Positions 55,847-64,000 of a stretch of DNA of 64,000 nt are shown one piece after another (positions within the stretch are counted from its first letter, which is position 1; each line of letters starts with the position of its first letter). The stretch is from Mesorhizobium sp. NZP2077 (GTDB lineage: Bacteria > Pseudomonadota > Alphaproteobacteria > Rhizobiales > Rhizobiaceae). A program made the position numbers and the translations under genes. A model generated the notes under the pieces. That model was not told the origin of the DNA, made no database searches, and saw only the letters and a list, made by a program, of their open reading frames with translations. Where the stretch lies: NCBI RefSeq assembly GCF_013170805.1, contig NZ_CP051293.1, positions 7,074,001-7,138,000 on the forward strand, given 5' to 3'.

Positions 55847-56821
55847 ATGAGCGCCGTCCTGCCTTCGAGCGCCTCACTGTACGACCGCGTTCGGCGCGTT
55901 ATCCCACGGATCGAGTGGTCGGTCTTCGTCGAGGATATCGACGCAATCCTGAATCTGAAGCGACAGCGGAATGCGGTCATCCTGGCGCATAACTACCAGA
56001 CGCCGGAGATTTTTCACTGCGTGGCTGACATCGTCGGCGACAGCCTGGCGCTGGCCCGCAAGGCGATGACAGTCGACGCCGATGTGATCGTGATCGCCGG
56101 CGTGCATTTCATGGCAGAAACAGCCAAGCTGCTCAATCCCGACAAGACAGTGCTCATCCCGGACCTCAACGCCGGCTGCTCGCTGGCGGACTCGATCACC
56201 GCCGAAGACGTACGCCTGATGCGGCAGCGCTATCCGTCCGTTCCGGTCGTCACTTACGTCAACACCTCCGCCGCGGTGAAAGCCGAGTCAGACATCTGCT
56301 GCACCTCGGGCAACGCGCTCGCAGTGGTGAAGTCGCTCCGGGTGCCGCGCGTGATCATGCTGCCCGACGAATATCTGGCAAAGAACATCGCGGCGCAAAC
56401 CAAAGTCGAGATCATCGCCTGGAAAGGGCGCTGCGAGGTGCATGAACGCTTCACGGCGGCCGACATCCGCGAGCTGCGTGAGGCCCATCCCGGCATCAGC
56501 ATACTTGCCCATCCCGAATGTCCGCCTGAAGTGGTCGCGGAAGCCGACTTCGCCGGCTCGACGGCGGCGATGTCCGACTATGTCGCGCGGCATAGGCCGG
56601 CGCGTGTGGTGCTGATGACGGAATGTTCCATGAGCGACAACGTCGCGGTCGAACATCCGGAAGTAGATTTCGTGCGCCCATGCAATCTGTGCCCGCATAT
56701 GAAGCGCATCACGCTCGCCAACATCCGGACCGCGCTCGAGGAGAACCGCCACGTCGTCACGATCGATCCTCATGTCGCTGAACGGGCCCGCTGGGCCGTG
56801 GAACGCATGCTCTTTGTATGA
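55847..56821 (+). CDS. nadA: Quinolinate synthase NadA
   Basis: 324 aa from ATG 55847 (GGAGG upstream). Substrate-binding '[13 protein letters not shown]', '[18 protein letters not shown]', 'AGCSLADSI', '[15 protein letters not shown]' and the [4Fe-4S] cysteines in 'AGCS', 'CTSGNA' and '[10 protein letters not shown]'. Condenses iminoaspartate with DHAP to quinolinate. First gene of nadABC. Confidence 0.95.
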   Translation: MSAVLPSSASLYDRVRRVIPRIEWSVFVEDIDAILNLKRQRNAVILAHNYQTPEIFHCVADIVGDSLALARKAMTVDADVIVIAGVHFMAETAKLLNPDKTVLIPDLNAGCSLADSITAEDVRLMRQRYPSVPVVTYVNTSAAVKAESDICCTSGNALAVVKSLRVPRVIMLPDEYLAKNIAAQTKVEIIAWKGRCEVHERFTAADIRELREAHPGISILAHPECPPEVVAEADFAGSTAAMSDYVARHRPARVVLMTECSMSDNVAVEHPEVDFVRPCNLCPHMKRITLANIRTALEENRHVVTIDPHVAERARWAVERMLFV

Positions 56822-58359
56822 CGGCGGACATCCATCACATTGGCGGAGCGCCGGTCATCATCGGCGCTGGTATCGCCGGGCTCATGACGGCGCTACACTT
56901 GGCGCCGCAAACAGTCGTCCTTCTGTCCGGGACCCCGCTCGGAACCGAAGCCTCGAGCACGCTCGCCCAAGGCGGGCTCGCAGCGAGTCTGGGGGAGGAC
57001 GACAGCCCCGACCTGCACCTCGCCGATACGCTTGCTGCCGGCGATGGGCTTTGCGACGAACAAATGGCCAGGCGGGTGGTAGAGGCCGTACCTCAAGCCG
57101 TCGAGAACCTCATTCGTCTTGGTGCTCCTTTCGACCGGTCGCTAGACGGGAGGCTACGGCTGGGCCTGGAAGCGGCGCATTCGCGTCGCCGCATCGTGCA
57201 CGCCGCCGGCGACGCAACTGGCCGCGAGTTGTTTCGGGCGCTGCTCGGCGTGGCGCGGCGAACCCGTTCGATCACGATCATGGAAGGCATGACAGCGCTT
57301 CGCTTGGTTGTCGCGGAAGGCAGCATTGTGGGCTTGCTGACTGTCCTGCATGGCGCCGTGTTCGCATTGCCCACACGCCGCGTGGTGCTGGCCACCGGTG
57401 GTATAGGCGGCCTGTTTTGCGATACAACCAACCCGCTCTCCTCATTCGGGCACGGCCTGGCGCTTGCAGCCTGTGCTGGCGCGGAACTAGCCGATCTCGA
57501 ATTCGTGCAATTCCACCCGACGGCCCTCGACATTGCGCGCCGGCCAATGCCGCTTGTCAGCGAAGCAGTGCGTGGCGAAGGCGCGGTGCTGATCGATGAG
57601 CACGGCCATCGCTTCCTGGCAGACACGCCCGGGGCAGAACTCGCATCGCGCGATGTGGTTGCGCGGGCGATCTCGGATCAGCTCGCCGCCGGGCATGGCG
57701 TCTATCTCGATGCCCGACATTGTCTCGGGCAGAAATTCGCAAGGCGCTTTCCGGCAATCGACGCTATTTGCAAGCATGCCGGCATCGATCCGGCGGTGGA
57801 ACTCATTCCCGTGCGTCCCGCTGCTCACTATCACATGGGCGGCGTGGCCGTTGACGCCGAGGGGCGAACTTCCGTTAGCGGCCTGTGGGCCTGTGGCGAA
57901 GTCGCATGCACAGGACTGCATGGCGCCAACCGGCTTGCCAGCAACTCGCTGACCGAAGCGGTTGCAACCGCCGCCTGGGTGGCTGAAAGCGTCGCGGCTA
58001 CCTCTGCGGGTTGGCAGTGGCCTAGGCTTCCGGCAACTGTTCCCATCCGGCCCGACCCTTCACCTATTCGCCCGATTGTGTCCAATGCGCTTGGCATTGT
58101 TCGGAATGGGAAATCATTGCGCGACACGGTCGCGACACTGCTGCCGATCTCTGTCGGCGAGACGGCCGCGGCCGATCCGGCCCTGGTGGCACTGTTGATG
58201 GCGATCGCAGCTTTTCGACGCGAAGAGAGCCGCGGTTCGCATTATCGGTCCGATTTCCCCGGGCGCGATGCCGCCGCCCTCCCTTCGCGACTGACGCTCT
58301 GCACAGCTTTTGAGAATGCCGTCACGCTCAGATGGCAAGCATCCGAACGGAGCCGTTGA
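56818..58359 (+). CDS. nadB: L-aspartate oxidase NadB
   Basis: 513 aa, ATG overlapping the nadA stop. FAD motif '[18 protein letters not shown]', '[18 protein letters not shown]', '[16 protein letters not shown]', 'FVQFHPTAL' and '[13 protein letters not shown]'. Oxidises aspartate to iminoaspartate for NadA. Confidence 0.95.
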   Translation: MTADIHHIGGAPVIIGAGIAGLMTALHLAPQTVVLLSGTPLGTEASSTLAQGGLAASLGEDDSPDLHLADTLAAGDGLCDEQMARRVVEAVPQAVENLIRLGAPFDRSLDGRLRLGLEAAHSRRRIVHAAGDATGRELFRALLGVARRTRSITIMEGMTALRLVVAEGSIVGLLTVLHGAVFALPTRRVVLATGGIGGLFCDTTNPLSSFGHGLALAACAGAELADLEFVQFHPTALDIARRPMPLVSEAVRGEGAVLIDEHGHRFLADTPGAELASRDVVARAISDQLAAGHGVYLDARHCLGQKFARRFPAIDAICKHAGIDPAVELIPVRPAAHYHMGGVAVDAEGRTSVSGLWACGEVACTGLHGANRLASNSLTEAVATAAWVAESVAATSAGWQWPRLPATVPIRPDPSPIRPIVSNALGIVRNGKSLRDTVATLLPISVGETAAADPALVALLMAIAAFRREESRGSHYRSDFPGRDAAALPSRLTLCTAFENAVTLRWQASERSR

Positions 58360-58360
58360 C

Positions 58361-59242
58361 ATGACTTCACTTGCACCGCTTCCACAGATCATCATGGAGC
58401 CCATCGTGCGCTACGCCCTGCTGGAAGATTTGGGCAGAGCCGGCGACATCACGAGCGATGCGATAATCCCCGCCGATTGCAAAGCGACGCTGGCGTTGAA
58501 TGCCCGGCAGGCCGGCGTTGTTGCCGGGCTCGATTTGGTCATGTTTGCCTTCCTGCTGGTTGATCCCGGGATCAGCATGCAGCTGCGGTGTCCTGAAGGC
58601 GGTAAGGTTTCGGCCGGAGAGACGATTGCGATCGTAAGCGGGCCGGCCCGCAGCTTGCTGACCGCAGAGCGCACGGCGCTCAATTTCTTGTGCAAGCTCA
58701 GCGGCATCGCGACGGCAACGGCTACGCTCGTAAACGCGGTGCGCGGCTATAACGCAAAGATCGTGTGCACGCGAAAGACAACGCCCGGCCTGCGTGTCCT
58801 GGAAAAATATGCGGTGCGAGCGGGCGGCGGCGCCAATCACCGCTTCGCGCTCGATGACGCCGTACTGATCAAGGACAACCATATCGCCATTGCCGGCGAT
58901 ATCCGCACCGCAATCGAGCGGGCGCGTAGCGCCATAGGTCACATGGTCAAGATCGAGGTCGAGGTCGACAGGCTGGACCAGTTGGAGATCGCGCTTACAG
59001 CGGGCGTCGACGCCGTGCTCCTCGACAACATGTCGGTCGAGGACCTTGCGCAGGCTGTGGCTATGGTCGGTGGCCGCGCGATCACCGAGGCTTCGGGCCG
59101 GGTAACGCGGGCGAGCGCCACGGCAATTGCGGCGACCGGCGTCGACCTCATATCGGTCGGCTGGCTTACCCACAGCGCGCCCATTCTCGACATCGGTCTC
59201 GACATGCCGGCCGACCGAAATTGCAACAGGCATCTGAACTGA
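58361..59242 (+). CDS. nadC: Nicotinate-nucleotide pyrophosphorylase NadC
   Basis: 293 aa from ATG 58361, directly after the nadB stop. 'EDLGRAGDITSDAIIP', 'ERTALNFLCKLSGIATAT', 'CTRKTTPGLRVLEKYAVRAGG', 'HRFALDDAVLIKDNHI' and 'EVEVDRLDQLEIAL' are the QPRTase motifs. Quinolinate plus PRPP to nicotinate mononucleotide. Confidence 0.95.
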   Translation: MTSLAPLPQIIMEPIVRYALLEDLGRAGDITSDAIIPADCKATLALNARQAGVVAGLDLVMFAFLLVDPGISMQLRCPEGGKVSAGETIAIVSGPARSLLTAERTALNFLCKLSGIATATATLVNAVRGYNAKIVCTRKTTPGLRVLEKYAVRAGGGANHRFALDDAVLIKDNHIAIAGDIRTAIERARSAIGHMVKIEVEVDRLDQLEIALTAGVDAVLLDNMSVEDLAQAVAMVGGRAITEASGRVTRASATAIAATGVDLISVGWLTHSAPILDIGLDMPADRNCNRHLN

Positions 59243-59252
59243 TGGAGAGGAC

Positions 59253-59600
59253 ATGAACCGGGATCGCAGGAACTCCTTTGGTGGCAGGCTAACCTGCGTC
59301 AGCACGTCCCCGGTTCCACCAACAGCCGACGCAAGCCTTCTCGGCGCCAAGCGACACGCTTCAACAACGGAGGCGGGAGGGACGGACCAGCAAGGCACAG
59401 AAAGCCGCGTCGCAGCCCTTGGCGTCATCATCTGCCGACTCGACGAGATGCGCCAGTTGGCGGCCTCTCACGGGCTGGAACTTCTGGGTTATCTGCTGGA
59501 CGTCGCCTTCACCGAATCCTGCGACGCGATCAGAAAGGAGCATTCCTGTGCTCAAAGTAAAATAACGGAAACCGTAATCCCCACGGATGACGTGAGTTGA
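59253..59600 (+). CDS. Hypothetical protein downstream of nadC
   Basis: 115 aa, ATG with GGAGAGG upstream, 10 nt after nadC, so likely the fourth gene of the nad operon. N-terminal 45 residues are polar and of low complexity; the C-terminal half ('VIICRLDEMRQLAASHGLELLGYLLDVAFTESCDAI', read in two parts) is an amphipathic helical region. No known family. Confidence 0.6.
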   Translation: MNRDRRNSFGGRLTCVSTSPVPPTADASLLGAKRHASTTEAGGTDQQGTESRVAALGVIICRLDEMRQLAASHGLELLGYLLDVAFTESCDAIRKEHSCAQSKITETVIPTDDVS

Positions 59601-59656
59601 GCCTGCGGGCAGCAGTTGGAGAGTCCGCTCACGCGTTTCGATAGAAGACTTCCCGC

Positions 59657-59671
59657 TGGCATGCGCCTTGT
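59657..59671 (+). promoter_or_regulatory. Weak sigma-54-like sequence upstream of bioB
   Basis: TGGCAT-N5-TTGT with a mismatch at the -12 C, 61 bp before bioB. No TGT-N10-ACA was found nearby, so this may be chance. Confidence 0.25.
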
Positions 59672-59731
59672 CTTCAGCATCCACTGCAACGCTCCAGGCC
59701 AAGGACGGAAGATTATGGAGAACAAGACCTT

Positions 59732-60727
59732 ATGAACGAACTCAGCCCAGACCTGACCTCGGATCCAATCGGTTGGGCGCTTCCCCCCTGGACGCGAGCG
59801 GAAGCCCAGGCGCTCCACGACGCGCCCTTCAACGACCTGCTGTTTCAAGCGCAGACCGTGCATCGCCAGAATTTCGATCCCAACAAGGTCCAGCTCAGCC
59901 GGCTGCTCAGCATCAAGACCGGCGGATGCCCCGAGGATTGCGGTTATTGCAGCCAGTCGGCGTATCACGAAAGCGGTTTGAAGGCGTCAAAGCTGATGGA
60001 GGTCAGGCGCGTCATCGCCGAGGCGACCAAGGCGCGTGACGCCGGCGCCACCCGCTATTGCATGGGTGCTGCCTGGCGAAACCCCAAGGCGCGCGACATG
60101 GATGCGGTGGTGGCGATGGTCGAAGGCGTCAAGGCGCTGGGCATGGAGACCTGCATGACGCTCGGCATGCTCGATCTCGAGCAGGCCGCTCGACTGAAAC
60201 AGGCGGGCCTCGACTACTATAACCACAACATTGACACGTCGGAGCGCTACTACAGCGAGATCATTTCGACCCGCACGTTTGCCGACCGGCTGGATACGTT
60301 GGCCAATGTCCGCGACAGCGGCATCAAGGTCTGCTGCGGCGGCATCGTCGGCATGGGCGAGGAGCCAATCGACCGGATCGACATGCTGGTGACGCTGGCC
60401 AATCTGCCGGAGCATCCCGAAAGCGTTCCGATCAACATGCTGATCCCGATCGACGGCACCCCGCTGGCCGAAGCTAAACCCATCGAGCCGATCGAATTCG
60501 TGCGCGTGATCGCGCTGGCGCGCATCATGATGCCGAAATCGCATGTCCGGCTTTCGGCCGGCCGCACCGCCATGACCGACGAGATGCAGGCACTGTGCTT
60601 CTTTGCCGGCGCCAACTCGATCTTCGTCGGCGACACGCTGCTGACGGCGAACAATCCGGGCGAGGACAAGGATAGCCTTCTGTTCCGCCGTCTCGGCATC
60701 GAGCCGATGGAACTCGGGGCGCAATGA
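59732..60727 (+). CDS. bioB: Biotin synthase BioB
   Basis: 331 aa. Radical SAM motif '[16 protein letters not shown]' (C-x3-C-x2-C), '[12 protein letters not shown]', '[16 protein letters not shown]', '[12 protein letters not shown]' and the [2Fe-2S] ligand Arg in '[10 protein letters not shown]'. Inserts sulfur into dethiobiotin. Heads bioBFDAZ. Confidence 0.96.
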   Translation: MNELSPDLTSDPIGWALPPWTRAEAQALHDAPFNDLLFQAQTVHRQNFDPNKVQLSRLLSIKTGGCPEDCGYCSQSAYHESGLKASKLMEVRRVIAEATKARDAGATRYCMGAAWRNPKARDMDAVVAMVEGVKALGMETCMTLGMLDLEQAARLKQAGLDYYNHNIDTSERYYSEIISTRTFADRLDTLANVRDSGIKVCCGGIVGMGEEPIDRIDMLVTLANLPEHPESVPINMLIPIDGTPLAEAKPIEPIEFVRVIALARIMMPKSHVRLSAGRTAMTDEMQALCFFAGANSIFVGDTLLTANNPGEDKDSLLFRRLGIEPMELGAQ

Positions 60728-61863
60728 ACGGGGCACAACTTGCCCGCTATGACGCTACCTTGCAGGGACTGGCGCGCAAGGACCGGCTGCGCACACTTGT
60801 GCCGCGCGCCGGGCTCGACTTCTCGTCGAACGACTATCTCGGACTTGCCGCCTCCAAAAGACTTGGCGAGGCGGTTGCGGCGGCGATTGCGCGGGGCACG
60901 CCGGTGGGCGCGACCGGATCGCGGCTGTTGCGCGGCCATGCACCGGAGCATGAGCAATTGGAGGCGGACGCGGCGGCGTTCTTCGGAGCCGAGCGCGCGC
61001 TGTTCTTCGGCAGCGGCTACATCGCCAACTTCGCTCTGCTGACGACGCTGCCGCAAAAGGGCGACCTCTTGATCCTCGACGAGCTTGCTCATGCCAGCAT
61101 GCATGAGGGGGCCCGCGGTGGCCGCGCCGAGTTCAAGCTCACCGCGCACAACGACGTCGATGCCGTCGAGGATGCGATCACCCGCTGGCGCGCCGACGGC
61201 GGCATGGGCAGCGTCTGGATCGCCGTCGAAAGCCTCTACAGCATGGATGGCGACCGCGCGCCGATGGAGAGCCTCGTCGCGCTTGCCGATCGGCATGAAG
61301 CATTCATCGTGGTCGACGAGGCGCACGCCACGGGTGTCTGGGGGCCGGACGGCCGGGGGCTGGCCGCCGCGTTCGAGGGCCGTGACAACATCATCGCGCT
61401 CCATACATGCGGCAAGGCGCTTGGCGCCTCCGGCGCGCTTGTCACCGCACCACGAACGCTGTGCGACTATCTCGTCAATCGCTGCCGGCCATTCATCTAC
61501 GCCACCGCGCCATCGCCACTGATGGCAGTGGCAGTGCGCGAAGCGCTCGCCATGCTGTCCGACGAGCCCGTGCGCCGCGTTCAGTTGCAGGAACGCGTTG
61601 CCTTCGCGGGCCGCCAACTGGCCGAGCGTTGCGGCGTGGTACCCAGCGGCTCGCAGATCCAGCCATTTGTCATCGGCGACAACAGGCGCACCATGGCGGT
61701 GGCGGCGGCATTGCAAGCTCGCGGTTTCGACATACGTGGCATTCGTCCGCCGACCGTTCCCGAGGGCACGTCGCGGCTGCGCATTTCGCTGACGCTCAAC
61801 GTCGGCGCAGCCGACATTTCCGCCATGGTCGAGGCGCTCGTTGAGGTGTTGGCCCAAACATGA
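60724..61863 (+). CDS. bioF: 8-amino-7-oxononanoate synthase BioF
   Basis: 379 aa, start overlapping the bioB stop. '[20 protein letters not shown]', '[19 protein letters not shown]', '[17 protein letters not shown]' and the PLP lysine in '[13 protein letters not shown]'. Condenses pimeloyl-CoA/ACP with alanine. Confidence 0.95.
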   Translation: MNGAQLARYDATLQGLARKDRLRTLVPRAGLDFSSNDYLGLAASKRLGEAVAAAIARGTPVGATGSRLLRGHAPEHEQLEADAAAFFGAERALFFGSGYIANFALLTTLPQKGDLLILDELAHASMHEGARGGRAEFKLTAHNDVDAVEDAITRWRADGGMGSVWIAVESLYSMDGDRAPMESLVALADRHEAFIVVDEAHATGVWGPDGRGLAAAFEGRDNIIALHTCGKALGASGALVTAPRTLCDYLVNRCRPFIYATAPSPLMAVAVREALAMLSDEPVRRVQLQERVAFAGRQLAERCGVVPSGSQIQPFVIGDNRRTMAVAAALQARGFDIRGIRPPTVPEGTSRLRISLTLNVGAADISAMVEALVEVLAQT

Positions 61864-62510
61864 CCGGAGCCGACATGACCAAGCGCATCGTCGTCACCGG
61901 AACAGATACCGGAATTGGCAAGACAGTGTTTTCGGCAGGACTCGCCGGCCTGCTCGACGGTTTCTACTGGAAGCCGGTGCAATCGGGCCTCGACGGCGAA
62001 ACCGACAGCGAGGTTGTGGAACGGCTCGCCGGCCTGCCGATGGGGCGCGTCCTGCCCGAAGTGTATCGCCTGAAGGAGCCGCTGTCGCCGCATCGTTCAG
62101 CCGAACTCGACGGCGTCGCGATAGACGTGGCAAAGCTCTCGCTTCCGGACTTGCCGGGTCCGATCGTCATCGAAGGTGCCGGGGGACTGATGGTGCCGCT
62201 CAACCGGCGCACCAAGTTCGTCGACATATTCGCACAGTGGCGGATGCCGGTCATTCTGTGCGCCCGCACCACGCTCGGCACGATCAATCACACCTTGCTG
62301 TCGATCGAAGCGCTCAGGGCCCGTTCCATCCCGCTCATCGGCATCGCCTTCATCGGCGATGAGGTGGCCGATACGCAGAGGACGATCGTGGAATTCAGCG
62401 GCGTGCGCCAGCTTGGCAGACTGCCGCTTCTCGATCCGCTGACAAGTGAGACGCTGAGGGAAGCGATGGTTGCCGGCTTCGACCTCACAGCGATCGCAGG
62501 AGGCGAATGA
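61860..62510 (+). CDS. bioD: Dethiobiotin synthetase BioD
   Basis: 216 aa. P-loop '[18 protein letters not shown]', '[18 protein letters not shown]', '[14 protein letters not shown]' and '[18 protein letters not shown]'. ATG 61860 overlaps bioF; a second ATG five codons later is possible. Confidence 0.95.
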   Translation: MTGADMTKRIVVTGTDTGIGKTVFSAGLAGLLDGFYWKPVQSGLDGETDSEVVERLAGLPMGRVLPEVYRLKEPLSPHRSAELDGVAIDVAKLSLPDLPGPIVIEGAGGLMVPLNRRTKFVDIFAQWRMPVILCARTTLGTINHTLLSIEALRARSIPLIGIAFIGDEVADTQRTIVEFSGVRQLGRLPLLDPLTSETLREAMVAGFDLTAIAGGE

Positions 62511-63775
62511 TGACGCAGTCTCGAGTCTGGCATCCCTTCACCCAGCACGCGCTCGAGCCGGCAATCCCCGAGATTGTCCGGACGGAAGGCGCCTATCTTC
62601 ACAAGGCCGACGGCTCCCGCATCCTGGACGCGATTTCCTCCTGGTGGGTCGTCACCCATGGCCACCGCCATCCCCGCATCATGAAGGCCATCGAGACGAC
62701 CGCGTCGAGCCTCGACCAGATCATCTTCGCCGGCTTCACCCACGAGCCGGCCGAGCAGCTGGCAGAGGCGCTTGTCGGCCTCGCCCCGCCCGGCCTCGAC
62801 CGGGTGTTCTATTCCGACAGCGGCTCGACCTCCGTCGAAGTCGCGTTGAAAATGGCGCTCGGCTATTTCCGCAACCTCGGCGCGCCGCGCTCGCGCATTG
62901 CCGTCATGGAGCACAGCTACCATGGCGACACCATCGGCACGATGAGCGTCGGCGCCCGCGGCGTGTTCAACGCCGCCTACGAGCCTTTGCTCTTTGAGGT
63001 CGACACCATCCCCTTCCCGGCCGCCGGCCGCGAGCAGGAAACGCTGGATCGTTTCGAGGCTGTCAGCCGTGACCGGCGCGTCGCCGCGCTGATCGTCGAG
63101 CCGCTCGTGCTCGGCGCTGGCGGCATGCTGATGTATCCGGCTTCGGTTCTGGCTGAATTGAAGAAGATCACTGAGGCCTCCGGCACGCTCTTGATCGCAG
63201 ACGAGGTTATGACCGGCTGGGGACGCACCGGAACCATGTTTGCCTGCGAGCAGGCGTCCATATCTCCTGATATCCTGTGCACCTCGAAGGGCTTGACCGG
63301 CGGTGCCATCCCGCTGGCCGCCACACTTGCCAATGACGCCATCTTCCAGGCTCACTATTCCGAGGACCGCAAGAAGACCTTTTTCCACTCGAGCTCCTAC
63401 ACCGCCAATCCGATCGCCTGCGCGGCAGCACTTGCCAATATCGAGATCTGGCAGGACGAGCCGGTGGCCGAGCGGATCGCGGCCCTGAGCGCGAAGCAGG
63501 CCGCCGGGCTTCAACGCTTCCGGGACAATCCATATTTCTCCGACAGCCGGGCGACCGGCACGATCGCCGCCCTCGATCTGCGTACCGACTCTGCCGGCTA
63601 TCTGGCCGAAATCGGGCCAAAACTGCGCGCATTCTTCCTTGAGCGCGGCCTGCTTGTGCGCCCGCTCGGCAATGTCCTCTATCTTCTGCCACCCTATTGC
63701 ATCACCGGAGACGAGTTGGACGGGCTCTATGACGCCATCGAGGAGGCCGGCGAACGCTTCGGCTCAAAGCCATGA
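62507..63775 (+). CDS. bioA: Adenosylmethionine-8-amino-7-oxononanoate aminotransferase BioA
   Basis: 422 aa, start overlapping bioD. '[18 protein letters not shown]', '[18 protein letters not shown]', '[20 protein letters not shown]', '[19 protein letters not shown]' and the PLP lysine in '[19 protein letters not shown]'. Class III aminotransferase using SAM as amino donor. Confidence 0.95.
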   Translation: MMTQSRVWHPFTQHALEPAIPEIVRTEGAYLHKADGSRILDAISSWWVVTHGHRHPRIMKAIETTASSLDQIIFAGFTHEPAEQLAEALVGLAPPGLDRVFYSDSGSTSVEVALKMALGYFRNLGAPRSRIAVMEHSYHGDTIGTMSVGARGVFNAAYEPLLFEVDTIPFPAAGREQETLDRFEAVSRDRRVAALIVEPLVLGAGGMLMYPASVLAELKKITEASGTLLIADEVMTGWGRTGTMFACEQASISPDILCTSKGLTGGAIPLAATLANDAIFQAHYSEDRKKTFFHSSSYTANPIACAAALANIEIWQDEPVAERIAALSAKQAAGLQRFRDNPYFSDSRATGTIAALDLRTDSAGYLAEIGPKLRAFFLERGLLVRPLGNVLYLLPPYCITGDELDGLYDAIEEAGERFGSKP

Positions 63776-64000
63776 GCCGGTCGTCGCGCATTCTCGGGTT
63801 TGGTCATCATGCGCCGGCGCGCAAGGTGGAGAACCCGGAAATCGAAGATCGTCTCGGGCTTGAACCCGGCTGGATCGAGCGGCGCACCGGGATTCGGTCG
63901 CGCTTCTGGGCAACGGACGAAGACACGCTGTCGGGCCTTGCCGCGCATGCCGGCGACATGGCGCTGGCAAATGCGGGCATCAACCGGAGCGACATCGGCC
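63772..64000 (+). CDS. bioZ: BioZ, KAS III-like pimeloyl precursor synthase (partial, 5' end)
   Basis: First 76 codons only; the gene continues past the window. The start overlaps the bioA stop (ATGA). '[24 protein letters not shown]' and '[15 protein letters not shown]' are FabH/KAS III N-terminal motifs. In M. loti bioZ completes bioBFDAZ and makes the pimeloyl chain from glutaryl-type precursors. Confidence 0.85.
   Translation, partial: MSRSSRILGFGHHAPARKVENPEIEDRLGLEPGWIERRTGIRSRFWATDEDTLSGLAAHAGDMALANAGINRSDIG

Noticed and set aside
60250..61857. Long minus-strand frame (535 codons) opposite bioB-bioF
   Set aside because: Arginine/histidine-rich shadow of high-GC coding sequence; both opposite genes are clear.
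62288..63514. Long minus-strand frame (408 codons) opposite bioA
   Set aside because: Shadow frame with no family motifs; bioA is unambiguous.
1..64000. CRISPR arrays, tRNA or rRNA genes
   Set aside because: No regularly spaced repeats and no tRNA-like or rRNA sequence recognised by eye.

Overview
This window looks like part of a Mesorhizobium-type symbiosis island (ICESym). The evidence is the combination of nif/fix genes, a nodZ-noeL-nolK Nod-factor fucosylation operon behind a nod box, a second sigma-54 gene (rpoN2) next to a peroxiredoxin (prxS), two nifA genes with a fixV-like LacI/GalR regulator before the second, a dctA/dctBD C4-dicarboxylate system, and the panCB, nadABC and bioBFDAZ vitamin clusters. 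This set is known from the M. loti R7A and MAFF303099 islands. There are several decayed genes and insertion-sequence remnants, as expected of an accessory island.

Layout. 1-2008: end of a peptide/opine-type ABC transporter operon with a DeoR regulator. 2065-11746: a phosphonate biosynthesis locus. It holds PEP mutase, an aminotransferase, a cytidylyltransferase, a CDP-alcohol phosphatidyltransferase, a methyltransferase and an asparagine-synthase-like amidotransferase in one leftward operon, then a rightward phosphodiesterase/phosphonoacetate-hydrolase-like gene and a FrbH-like nucleotidyltransferase/PLP-decarboxylase fusion. Upstream of the PEP mutase gene I find a near-consensus sigma-54 -24/-12 element and a perfect NifA site (TGT-N10-ACA), which suggests the pathway is switched on in nitrogen-fixing bacteroids. 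12243-17626: a leftward P450/ferredoxin/SnoaL-like/double-SDR/luciferase-like oxidoreductase operon of unknown product, resembling the y4v genes of Sinorhizobium NGR234. 19106-21183: prxS-rpoN2. 21180-22347: nifQ, fdxB and a DUF683 gene with a decayed neighbour. 22971-24902: an ABC exporter. 25358-36445: iscN remnant, nifS, nifW, fixABCX, nifA1, nifB, fdxN, nifZ, nifT(fixU) and a SIR2-like gene. 37489-40762: nolK, noeL, nodZ. 41223-44275: two inverted IS481-like remnants around a FAD oxidoreductase gene and a metK pseudogene. 44341-49256: dctD, dctB, dctA. 49572-52977: fixV, a decayed iolI-like gene, nifA2. 52996-54671: panC pseudogene and panB. 54823-59600: nadQ, nadABC and a small gene. 59732-64000: bioBFDA and the start of bioZ.

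How it works together. FixV is expected to raise NifA2. NifA with RpoN2 then drives the nif/fix promoters, and the same TGT-N10-ACA plus -24/-12 architecture occurs in front of prxS-rpoN2 (positive feedback), the P450 operon, the ABC exporter and the phosphonate operon. DctA feeds bacteroids with dicarboxylates under DctBD and sigma-54. NodD would control Nod-factor fucosylation through the nod box. NadQ should repress nadABC through two tandem operators. Structural nifHDK and nifEN are not in this window. All assignments come from reading the sequence; no database search was possible.
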